The notes beneath the pieces were generated by a model. The model was not told the DNA's origin and made no database searches. It was given only the letters and a program-made list of their open reading frames with translations. Shown in pieces: positions 16,661 to 22,336 of a DNA stretch of 28,233 bases. Source of the stretch: Methanolobus sp. UBA118. Lineage in GTDB: Archaea; Halobacteriota; Methanosarcinia; Methanosarcinales; Methanosarcinaceae. Numbering within the stretch: the stretch's first letter is position 1; every line of letters begins with the position of its first letter. The translations under genes were made by a program, and so were the position numbers. The stretch is from contig DACO01000097.1 in assembly GCA_002508635.1 (NCBI GenBank), positions 1 to 28,233 on the forward strand. The letters are read 5' to 3'.

Positions 16661-17347
16661 TCAGACGCCTGCTTCGAAACTCTCAAGATCGTAGTTGAAC
16701 ACTGAATTGTTTGATTCTGAAACCTCTCTTGCAAGCAACCAGTAGACAAGTGAAAGTGCCTTCCTACCTTTGTTGTTTGTAGGGATGACAAAATCGACAA
16801 AGGATGTCATGTTGTTAGTGTCACAGAGTGCCACTACAGGTATTCCGATATCGTTTGCCTCTTTGATGACCTGTGCGTCGCCGGTCGGGTCAGTTACAAT
16901 AACCACATCAGGTTCGAAGAAGTTCTCTACCGTAGGGTTTGTGAGTGTACCGGGGATGAACCTTCCTACCATTGATTTTGCTCCGATAGCCTTTGCGAAC
17001 ATCTTTGCAGGGAACTGTCCGTACTGCCTTGCAGATACCACAAGTATCCTTGCAGGGTCATATTCGGAAAGGAAGTTTGAAGCTAACTTGATTCTCTCGT
17101 CTGTAGCCTGGATGTCAAGTACATAGAGACCGTCGGTTCTGACGCGGTATACGAACCTCATCATATTCTCGGTCTTCTGCTGGGTACCGATATGTACTCC
17201 GGCGGCAAGATATTCGTCGATCGGGACAAGTGATGTGGTCTTCTCTGCTTCTCCTGCTTCTTTTGCCTCGGTGGTTGCGGCTGTTTCTTCACTCTCTACT
17301 TCTGTATTAGTATCTTCAGTAATTTTGATATCTTCATTTGTATCCAT
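16661..17347 (-). CDS. rps2: 30S ribosomal protein S2
   Basis: Small-subunit protein uS2, 228 residues. The core begins at PIDEYLAAGVHIGTQQK and includes YVLDIQATDERI, LVVSARQYGQFPAKMFAKA, GRFIPGTLTNP and the end part GRKALSLVYWLLAREV. Before the core lies an N-terminal tail of about 40 residues rich in Glu and Thr, strongly acidic and probably disordered. AAGGTGATAGT precedes the ATG, and the gene follows rpoK by nine bases. In many Euryarchaeota an enolase gene separates rpoK and rps2; it is absent here. Confidence 0.97.
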   Translation of the reverse strand: MDTNEDIKITEDTNTEVESEETAATTEAKEAGEAEKTTSLVPIDEYLAAGVHIGTQQKTENMMRFVYRVRTDGLYVLDIQATDERIKLASNFLSEYDPARILVVSARQYGQFPAKMFAKAIGAKSMVGRFIPGTLTNPTVENFFEPDVVIVTDPTGDAQVIKEANDIGIPVVALCDTNNMTSFVDFVIPTNNKGRKALSLVYWLLAREVSESNNSVFNYDLESFEAGV

Positions 17348-17356
17348 ACTATCACC

Positions 17357-17536
17357 TTATGAATTATCTCTTTTAACAGTAATCGGGATTATGTCAAGTT
17401 CAAACTCTTTTCTTGCAAGATAAAGGGAATTTGTATTTTGATCATCGATCAGCACTGGTGCTCCCATTGAAATCTGTAATGACCTGGCTCCAATGATCCT
17501 TGCTTTTTCATACCTTGTATAGTGTTCTGTGTTCAA
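17357..17536 (-). CDS. rpoK: DNA-directed RNA polymerase subunit K (Rpo6)
   Basis: A 59-residue subunit homologous to eukaryotic RPB6 and bacterial omega, which helps assemble and stabilise RNA polymerase. The sequence TRYEKARIIGARSLQISMGA is the family signature. I start it at a TTG at 17536 (LNTEHYTRYEKAR), not at the frame-opening codon at 17566. An eight-base AGGTGATC perfectly complementary to the archaeal 16S 3' end lies two bases before the TTG, and the resulting length matches other archaeal RpoK proteins. It is followed closely by rps2 and preceded by a noncoding stretch of about 195 bases after tRNA-Pro. Confidence 0.93.
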   Translation of the reverse strand: MNTEHYTRYEKARIIGARSLQISMGAPVLIDDQNTNSLYLARKEFELDIIPITVKRDNS

Positions 17537-17538
17537 TC

Positions 17539-17546
17539 GATCACCT
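17539..17546 (-). promoter_or_regulatory. Strong ribosome binding site deciding the rpoK TTG start
   Basis: AGGTGATC on the minus strand is an uninterrupted eight-base match to the anti-Shine-Dalgarno sequence. Its core ends five bases before the TTG at 17536. Confidence 0.8.
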
Positions 17547-17583
17547 AACGTACAATTCCGTAACAATAATAACTAAAATAAGT

Positions 17584-17640
17584 CGACCATAGTCACTATC
17601 AGCATCAAAACAGTCTCTTGTAATCAACCCTGCTATGGTC
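17584..17640. repeat. Split inverted repeat upstream of rpoK
   Basis: GACCATAG (17584-17591) and CTATGGTC (17633-17640) are perfect inverted copies 41 bases apart. They could close a stem-loop in the rpoK leader or processed RNA. I do not see clean C/D or H/ACA box motifs inside. Confidence 0.45.
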
Positions 17641-17662
17641 TTAATTAACTTGAATGATTTTT

Positions 17663-17681
17663 ATTCGGAATCCCTCCGAAT
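17663..17681. repeat. Hairpin between tRNA-Pro and rpoK
   Basis: ATTCGGA pairs perfectly with TCCGAAT around a five-base loop. It lies in the 195-base gap upstream of rpoK. On the minus strand it is followed by AAAAATC rather than a T-run, so it is not a typical terminator for the run. Confidence 0.55.
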
Positions 17682-17716
17682 GTGGTTTCATGGCTTGCTG
17701 CAGGCTCCCCAGTGTT

Positions 17717-17730
17717 TACCTTAAAAGGTA
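17717..17730. repeat. Palindrome directly after tRNA-Pro
   Basis: The 14-base palindrome TACCTTAAAAGGTA ends at the base before the tRNA discriminator. In RNA it would form a short hairpin in the 3' trailer and may mark 3' processing. Confidence 0.45.
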
Positions 17731-17827
17731 TGGGACCGCTGAGATTTGAACTCAGGTACCGGCGTGATCCGCATGATATCTTCATGTCCCGAACGCCGAA
17801 GGATGGTCCAGGCTACCCTACGGTCCC
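17731..17827 (-). tRNA. tRNA-Pro (anticodon CGG) with a 22-base intron
   Basis: The acceptor stem is GGGACCG/CGGTCCC with discriminator A at 17731 and no encoded CCA. The anticodon stem is CGGCG/CGCCG and the spliced loop TTCGGGA has anticodon CGG (codon CCG). The intron is 17766-17787, after position 37, the canonical place. It folds into a textbook hBHBh' motif: outer helix CGGCG/CGCCG, central four-pair helix TTCG/CGGA (one T-G pair), three-base bulges GGA and TCA, inner helix CATG/CATG with a seven-base loop. Cutting between the second and third bulge bases leaves a 75-base tRNA. The gene begins one base after the rpoN stop on the same strand, inside the ribosomal protein run. Confidence 0.95.
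17766..17787 (-). other. tRNA-Pro intron (bulge-helix-bulge type)
   Basis: A 22-base archaeal tRNA intron after G37, defined by the bulges GG^A and TC^A. It would be removed by the tRNA-splicing endonuclease EndA and the exons joined by RtcB-type ligase; neither gene is in the window. Confidence 0.9.
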
Positions 17828-17828
17828 T

Positions 17829-18017
17829 TTACTGGTATGGAGCCAGCGTGTCTACAAGTTCGACATGTGAAAGGATCATCCTGCGGCAGCAGTATCTTGT
17901 GACCCCTAGGTCATCAAGAACATTGCCGGGATTTTCTCCTTCCTGAACACGTCTTTTGTATTCTTCCCAACAGTTTGAAATTACCTTTCCGCAGGTAAAA
18001 CACCGGATTGGAATCAT
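17829..18017 (-). CDS. rpoN: DNA-directed RNA polymerase subunit N (Rpo10)
   Basis: A 62-residue zinc-bundle subunit homologous to RPB10. The four zinc ligands are Cys6 and Cys9 (MIPIRCFTCGK) and the pair Cys43-Cys44 (GVTRYCCRRM). The length matches the family. The ribosome binding site CAGGTGAGC overlaps the rps9 stop codon, so translation is tightly linked. tRNA-Pro follows after a single base. Confidence 0.97.
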   Translation of the reverse strand: MIPIRCFTCGKVISNCWEEYKRRVQEGENPGNVLDDLGVTRYCCRRMILSHVELVDTLAPYQ

Positions 18018-18027
18018 TTCTTAAAGC

Positions 18028-18432
18028 TCACCTGTAAGATTTCTGATACTTGGAACGTGCACCAGGTCCGCCGAACTTCTTGGTTTCCTTCTGTCTGGAA
18101 TCGTTTACCAGCAGGTTACGGTCGTACTCCATGTAGGTGTCACGGATCTCAGTGTCATTTGTCCAATCTACTATGCCTCTTGCGATAGCGGTTCTGATAG
18201 CATTTGCCTGACCCATTATTCCGCCGCCGCTGACAATGACATCGATATCCAGGGTGGATGCAGTCTCTCCTGCGACCATGACTGCTTCGTCTATCTTCTG
18301 TTTGGCAAATTCAGGATCGTATATCTCAAGAGGTTTCTTGTTAATGCGCACTTTTCCTGTTCCTTTTTTAACAGTTGCGCGTGCAATTGCTGTCTTCTTT
18401 TTACCGGATGTAGTTACAATTTTAGTCGACAT
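18028..18432 (-). CDS. rps9: 30S ribosomal protein S9
   Basis: Small-subunit protein uS9, 134 residues. It shows the opening GKKKTAIARATVKKGTGKVRIN, the middle VSGGGIMGQANAIRTAIARG, and the conserved basic C-terminal tail GGPGARSKYQKSYR that reaches toward the P-site tRNA. GAGGAGAT lies five bases before the ATG and overlaps the rpl13 stop. Confidence 0.98.
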   Translation of the reverse strand: MSTKIVTTSGKKKTAIARATVKKGTGKVRINKKPLEIYDPEFAKQKIDEAVMVAGETASTLDIDVIVSGGGIMGQANAIRTAIARGIVDWTNDTEIRDTYMEYDRNLLVNDSRQKETKKFGGPGARSKYQKSYR

Positions 18433-18443
18433 TTCTTATCTCC

Positions 18444-18863
18444 TCAGAATTTGGAACCCAGTTTTTTGCTGACTCTTCCAAGGGTTATGTACTTGTTTGA
18501 GCTCAGACGGTTCATGTCTGCTTCCGGAACAGTGGTCATTTCCCTATCCTTGAACTCCTCAGGGACACCCATATAGATCTTAAGGCGTGCCATTGCATCC
18601 TTTCCTCTCGAACGTTTGTAAGGTAGCATTCCTCTGACAGTTCTTTTAAGTATTCTGTCTGGCTTTCTTGGGAAATACGGTCCAAATTCGCGACTTCCGA
18701 TCTTCAACATCTCGTCGTATTCTTTTATGGTACTGAGCTTGGAACCTGATATTACTGCTTTGTCAGCATTTATAATGTCTATCTCTTCGCCATCAAGCAA
18801 TCTTTTAGCAACAGTACTTGCAAGCCTTCCCATAATGAGTCCGTCTGCATCAATTATTGTCAT
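18444..18863 (-). CDS. rpl13: 50S ribosomal protein L13
   Basis: Large-subunit protein uL13, 139 residues, with IIDADGLIMGRLAS at the start, AVISG near the first third, and RTVRGMLPYKRSRGKDA in the middle. I use the ATG at 18863 because AAGGTGATC lies just before it; the frame-opening GTG at 18878 would overlap the rpl18e stop and hide the ribosome binding site. It sits between rpl18e and rps9, the usual archaeal order. Confidence 0.97.
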   Translation of the reverse strand: MTIIDADGLIMGRLASTVAKRLLDGEEIDIINADKAVISGSKLSTIKEYDEMLKIGSREFGPYFPRKPDRILKRTVRGMLPYKRSRGKDAMARLKIYMGVPEEFKDREMTTVPEADMNRLSSNKYITLGRVSKKLGSKF

Positions 18864-18874
18864 TCTGATCACCT

Positions 18875-19255
18875 TCACTGCAAAATCCTTATGCCGGATC
18901 CCTTTGGATTCTCTTCAAGAATCTGTTCGATCGTCAAACACTTTCCGCCAAGGTCGGTGATCTTTTCCCTTGCTGTTGCGCTAAAGCCCAGTGCAACAAC
19001 GTTTGCTGCCTTAGCGATGGCTCCTGAACCCAGGACCTTACCAGGTATAAGAACAGTTTCATTCTCGTTTGCATACCTGTTTATTTTACTGAGATTGACT
19101 TCAGCATAGTTCTGCCTTGGTTTTTCAAGCCTGCTTGCTACATCTTTCCAGATGAGCACATCATTATCACGGGATACCTGCTTGAGATTCTCAATCAACT
19201 TTGGTATCCTTGGATTTGTCTTTCTAACTATTTTAACATATGTTTTCTTGCTCAT
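18875..19255 (-). CDS. rpl18e: 50S ribosomal protein L18e
   Basis: Archaeal/eukaryotic large-subunit protein eL18, 126 residues. NPRIPKLIENL, VNLSKINRYA, VLIPGKVLGSGA and VALGFSATAREKI are typical. The start is the ATG at 19255, which has GGAGGA five bases upstream; the longer frame to 19306 only covers leader sequence. It is the first gene of the ribosomal run here. In many Euryarchaeota rpoD lies directly upstream; here the upstream gene is a DUF2240 protein 142 bases away. Confidence 0.97.
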   Translation of the reverse strand: MSKKTYVKIVRKTNPRIPKLIENLKQVSRDNDVLIWKDVASRLEKPRQNYAEVNLSKINRYANENETVLIPGKVLGSGAIAKAANVVALGFSATAREKITDLGGKCLTIEQILEENPKGSGIRILQ

Positions 19256-19260
19256 AATGT

Positions 19261-19266
19261 TCCTCC
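19261..19266 (-). promoter_or_regulatory. Ribosome binding site deciding the rpl18e start
   Basis: GGAGGA on the minus strand, five bases before the ATG at 19255, selects this start over codons further upstream in the frame. Confidence 0.8.
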
Positions 19267-19283
19267 GCAAGATTGTCTCACTC

Positions 19284-19298
19284 ACGCATTCAATGCGT
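19284..19298 (-). repeat. Hairpin in the rpl18e leader
   Basis: ACGCA and TGCGT (extendable to ACGCATT/AATGCGT) form a perfect inverted repeat about 30 bases upstream of the rpl18e start. A leader-RNA control element is possible; this is only structure by inspection. Confidence 0.4.
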
Positions 19299-19336
19299 TC
19301 GAACATCCGTAAGGTGCCAGTAAAGTAAGAACATGT

Positions 19337-19355
19337 AATCTATCATGGATAGATT
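19337..19355. promoter_or_regulatory. Perfect inverted repeat upstream of the rpl18e operon (candidate operator)
   Basis: AATCTATC and GATAGATT are exact inverted copies separated by three bases. The repeat lies 82-100 bases before the rpl18e ATG in the 142-base gap that must hold the operon promoter. The size and symmetry fit a dimeric helix-turn-helix regulator site; no regulator is identified. Confidence 0.45.
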
Positions 19356-19397
19356 CGTGACTCTGAATAACATTACTAGTACATAAAGCTTATGTAT

Positions 19398-19862
19398 TCA
19401 GTCATTATCCATGAACTTGTCATAGACTTTCTGATAGATACTCTCGATATCGCAACCTTTTTCCTTTGCAAGGATAAGTGCCGCGATCTCAATGTCCACC
19501 AGGTCCCCGAAGCGTTCCTGAAGGGTATTTATTCCGGCAATGGTTTCCTTTTCACTCTTGCCGCTCTTTGCTGAGATCATGGTAATGAGTTCTTCTATCG
19601 TGCTCTTCTCGGCAAAGACATTTCCCGATGGCCTGAAACCATGTGGTATCTCTATCTTATCGACTGCAAAAGAAGGTATGAGTCTGTCTCCCTCAAGCCG
19701 CAGGAGTCGGGAGCTGATGGCCTTGTCCCGTACCTTTGATGCAAGATCCGGGGCCATCCACTTCAGATCAAAGGAGAGTGCAAACTCGAAATCCTTTATT
19801 GAAAGGGAGGATGTTGCTTTTTTCTTGAAGGGGGTTGCAACAACCAGTTTAAGTTCATCCAT
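19398..19862 (-). CDS. DUF2240 family archaeal protein
   Basis: A 154-residue protein I assign to the archaeal DUF2240 family from its opening LKLVVATPFKKK, the FALSFDLKWM stretch and the SRLLRLEGDRLIPSF region. No catalytic motif or membrane segment is visible; the C-terminal half is predicted mainly helical. Function is unknown. The ATG follows the stop of the upstream 160-residue gene with no gap (TAA then ATG), so the two are surely translated from one message. It precedes the ribosomal protein run. Confidence 0.75.
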   Translation of the reverse strand: MDELKLVVATPFKKKATSSLSIKDFEFALSFDLKWMAPDLASKVRDKAISSRLLRLEGDRLIPSFAVDKIEIPHGFRPSGNVFAEKSTIEELITMISAKSGKSEKETIAGINTLQERFGDLVDIEIAALILAKEKGCDIESIYQKVYDKFMDND

Positions 19863-20345
19863 TTATGATCCGCGTCTTAGCTCATCGATGATCGTATCCG
19901 CAAGCCTGCCGCACTCCGTGCGCTTCTGCCCGTCTATATGGTTTATCTGAAGGACCAGTAGCTCATTCTCAAGGATTGCGCGCACCAGGTAGATGTCACC
20001 TCTGAAAGGCACTCTGTTATATTTACCGTCCAGGTAACTATAATTCAGGGATATCCTGAAATCGAGAATCCCTTCCTGTTCTATGGTCGCGATGATCTCA
20101 TCAACGTTCTCATAGCTCAGAGGGGCGAAATCTATGCCGTTGGTCACGATCTCCACACGAATTTCCCTTTTGGCCTGTATCCTGTGCCCTCGCTGGGACA
20201 CGGATTCGGTGACAAACATTCCGAATTTGCCATCCATATTCGCCATGACCTTTGTAAAAAAGGGTAGATCCGAGTGATAGCGGTACTTCTGCTCGAATTC
20301 TACTTCTCTGTGGGGAAACCGGTGGTATATTCGCTTTCGCATCAT
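19863..20345 (-). CDS. Conserved-looking archaeal protein of unknown function
   Basis: I do not recognise this 160-residue protein. It begins with a basic, aromatic stretch (KRIYHRFPHREVEF), then FVTESVSQRGHRIQAKREIR, and continues in alternating hydrophobic segments that suggest an alpha/beta fold with several beta strands (RISLNYSYLDGKYN, FRGDIYLVRAILENELLVLQ). It has no Cys pairs, signal peptide or membrane segment. Coding quality and the immediate coupling to the DUF2240 gene support a real gene. An AGATGATC ribosome binding site precedes the ATG, and an AT-rich TAATATATTT element (about 20391-20402) may be its promoter. Confidence 0.75.
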   Translation of the reverse strand: MMRKRIYHRFPHREVEFEQKYRYHSDLPFFTKVMANMDGKFGMFVTESVSQRGHRIQAKREIRVEIVTNGIDFAPLSYENVDEIIATIEQEGILDFRISLNYSYLDGKYNRVPFRGDIYLVRAILENELLVLQINHIDGQKRTECGRLADTIIDELRRGS

Positions 20346-20416
20346 TTTAAACGATCATCTTCCGCCTTTGTAATTATATTGCTGACTATATGCTAAATAT
20401 ATTACTACAGGTGTAA

Positions 20417-21988
20417 TCAGAGACTGATCAGTTTTGCGTCAATAATTCCTTCTACTGACCTCATTTCTTTGAGTATTGGCTCGGAAACCTCTGAATCAAC
20501 ATTTAATGCCATAATGGTTGTCTCGCCGACCTCAACTCTGCCAACCTGCATGCCTGATATGTTAATATTGTTCTTACCAAGCACAATGCAGCAAGGACCT
20601 ATGACATTTGGTTTATTGATGTGCTTTGCAACAACGATAAACCCGGATGGGACTATATCTACATGCTCTCCATTGATACTGATAATCTTGCCTGCATCAC
20701 CTATTACAGCACCCATGATTGATTCGGATTCATTACCCTTTGTGATCTTAATTCCTATGGTGGAAGCATATTCCTCTGAGGTTTCGGATTTACTTTCAAT
20801 AACTTCGACTTTTCTGGATTTTGCAACTGAAGGTGCATTGACATAATTGACCCCTGATCCGAGAGCTACCTGGAGCATTCCTTTTAATGCCGCAACGGTC
20901 ATAGGTCTTGTATCCTTTTCCGCAATTTCTCCGTGGTAGCTGATCTCAATGCTCTCGTAATTCTTTCCCATTAACTGGGCGCAGGCACTGCTCATGGTCT
21001 CAGCAAGCTGGATATATGGGGCAAGCATGGTCATTATCTCCGGCTTTACAGATGGTATGTTGAGTGCGTTCTTTGCACTTCCTCCTCTGAGTACCGAGAT
21101 GACTTCGTCGGCAACGGAGACTGCAACGTTTATCTGTGCTTCCTGTGTGGATGCACCAAGATGCGGAGTAGCTATGAGATTCTCACATTCGAGCAGGGAG
21201 CTGTCAAAGGGTGGTTCGTTTACGAACACATCCACTGCGGCACCTGCGATCTTACCGTTCTTGAGAGCTTCGGCCAGTGCTTCCTCATTGATTATGCCTC
21301 CACGTGCACAATTAATGATCCTTGCATTGTCCTTCATCATGTCGAATTCTTCTTTATCGATGATGTTCCTTGTTTCCTTTGTAAGTGGTGTGTGGACTGT
21401 GATGAAGTCGGCTTCCTTTGCGATCTCCTGCACACTCATAAGTTTGACACCAAGCTCTTTGGCCCTTTCCTCTGATATAAAAGGATCATATGCCAGAATG
21501 TCCATTTCCAGCCCCTGTGCCCTCTTTGCCACTTCTGCGCCGATACGTCCGAGTCCGATCACACCAAGGGTCTTACCATTGACCTCAACACCCATGAACT
21601 TCTTGCGCTCCCATTTCTTGGACTTCAATGATGAATTGGCCTGAGGGATATTCCTTGAAAGTGCAAGCATCATTGCGACGGTGTGTTCGGCAGCCGAGAG
21701 CATATTACCCTCCGGAGCGTTAACAACAATAATTCCTTTCTCAGTAGCAGCTTCTACATCAATATTGTCGACTCCGACTCCTGCTCTCCCGATGATCTTC
21801 ATTTTGTCCGCAGCCTCGATTACCTTCCTTGTAACCTGTGTCCCGCTGCGAATAACAAGAGCTTCGTAATCAGATATCTTTTCCACCAGTTCTTCTTCTG
21901 AGAGACCGGTTAATACGTCAACTGTGAAATGCTCATTGAGCTTTGTCAATCCCTGCTCTGATAACGGATCGCTGACCAATACTTTCAT
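20417..21988 (-). CDS. serA: D-3-phosphoglycerate dehydrogenase
   Basis: First enzyme of serine synthesis: oxidises 3-phosphoglycerate to 3-phosphohydroxypyruvate with NAD+. The 523-residue protein has the full four-part type-1 layout: split substrate domain, Rossmann domain with GLGRIG (145-150), an intervening domain, and a C-terminal ACT domain (KPNVIGPCCIVLGKNNINIS) for likely serine feedback. Catalytic residues are Arg229 (in CARGGII), Glu258 (VNEPP) and His276 (TPHLGAST). I use the ATG at 21988; the frame-opening GTG at 22003 overlaps the GTGGAG ribosome binding site. It is monocistronic. Confidence 0.96.
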   Translation of the reverse strand: MKVLVSDPLSEQGLTKLNEHFTVDVLTGLSEEELVEKISDYEALVIRSGTQVTRKVIEAADKMKIIGRAGVGVDNIDVEAATEKGIIVVNAPEGNMLSAAEHTVAMMLALSRNIPQANSSLKSKKWERKKFMGVEVNGKTLGVIGLGRIGAEVAKRAQGLEMDILAYDPFISEERAKELGVKLMSVQEIAKEADFITVHTPLTKETRNIIDKEEFDMMKDNARIINCARGGIINEEALAEALKNGKIAGAAVDVFVNEPPFDSSLLECENLIATPHLGASTQEAQINVAVSVADEVISVLRGGSAKNALNIPSVKPEIMTMLAPYIQLAETMSSACAQLMGKNYESIEISYHGEIAEKDTRPMTVAALKGMLQVALGSGVNYVNAPSVAKSRKVEVIESKSETSEEYASTIGIKITKGNESESIMGAVIGDAGKIISINGEHVDIVPSGFIVVAKHINKPNVIGPCCIVLGKNNINISGMQVGRVEVGETTIMALNVDSEVSEPILKEMRSVEGIIDAKLISL

Positions 21989-22032
21989 TATGTTTATCTC
22001 CACAAGATCAATATAATTATTATGTATTTGAT

Positions 22033-22042
22033 GATAATTATC
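22033..22042. repeat. Ten-base palindrome in the serA upstream region
   Basis: GATAATTATC is a perfect palindrome 45-54 bases upstream of the serA ATG. It could be an operator but may also be chance in AT-rich DNA. Confidence 0.3.
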
Positions 22043-22269
22043 TCTGCATTATGGTATGGAACTAAGCAACCATATGTATTATAATTGTCTGCAAGCTGCC
22101 CATAAGCCTTACGTTTTTATCTCACGCTCATCGGCTCTGAGATAGCAACTTTAGATATCTCTAACTACTTAAAAAGTTAAGCATCAGATGACGTAGCAGA
22201 CCTGTATGTACTATCTATCCGCGTGGAGGAACTTCATAATCGGAACATATATATGGTATATAGGTGGAT

Positions 22270-22278
22270 TTTATATAT
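22270..22278 (+). promoter_or_regulatory. Candidate TATA box for the GAF histidine kinase
   Basis: TTTATATAT lies about 60 bases upstream of the ATG at 22337. It predicts a start near 22300 and a leader of about 37 bases that contains AGGTGGTG as ribosome binding site. Confidence 0.45.
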
Positions 22279-22336
22279 TTAGAATAAGAACAATGACAGC
22301 TTATAGAAAGCCAGCATTGTTTTTCACAGGTGGTGC

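Larger units (their letters stand above)
21989..22336. other. Divergent promoter region between serA and the GAF kinase
   Basis: About 350 AT-rich bases without a credible gene. It holds the palindrome GATAATTATC (22033-22042), a TATA-like stretch for serA near 22070-22086 on the minus strand, a GAGATA/TATCTC stem around 22138-22160, and the kinase TATA box at 22270-22278. Confidence 0.6.

Noticed and set aside
17584..17640. C/D box or H/ACA guide RNA in the gap upstream of rpoK
   Set aside because: A CTGA and a TGATG-like string occur near the split inverted repeat, but a proper C, D', C', D order with guide spacing is not present and no ACA-tailed hairpin is clear.
20994..21644. 216-codon plus-strand frame opposite serA
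   Set aside because: Antisense shadow of a complete serA; composition is Ser/Ala/Pro-rich with no family resemblance.
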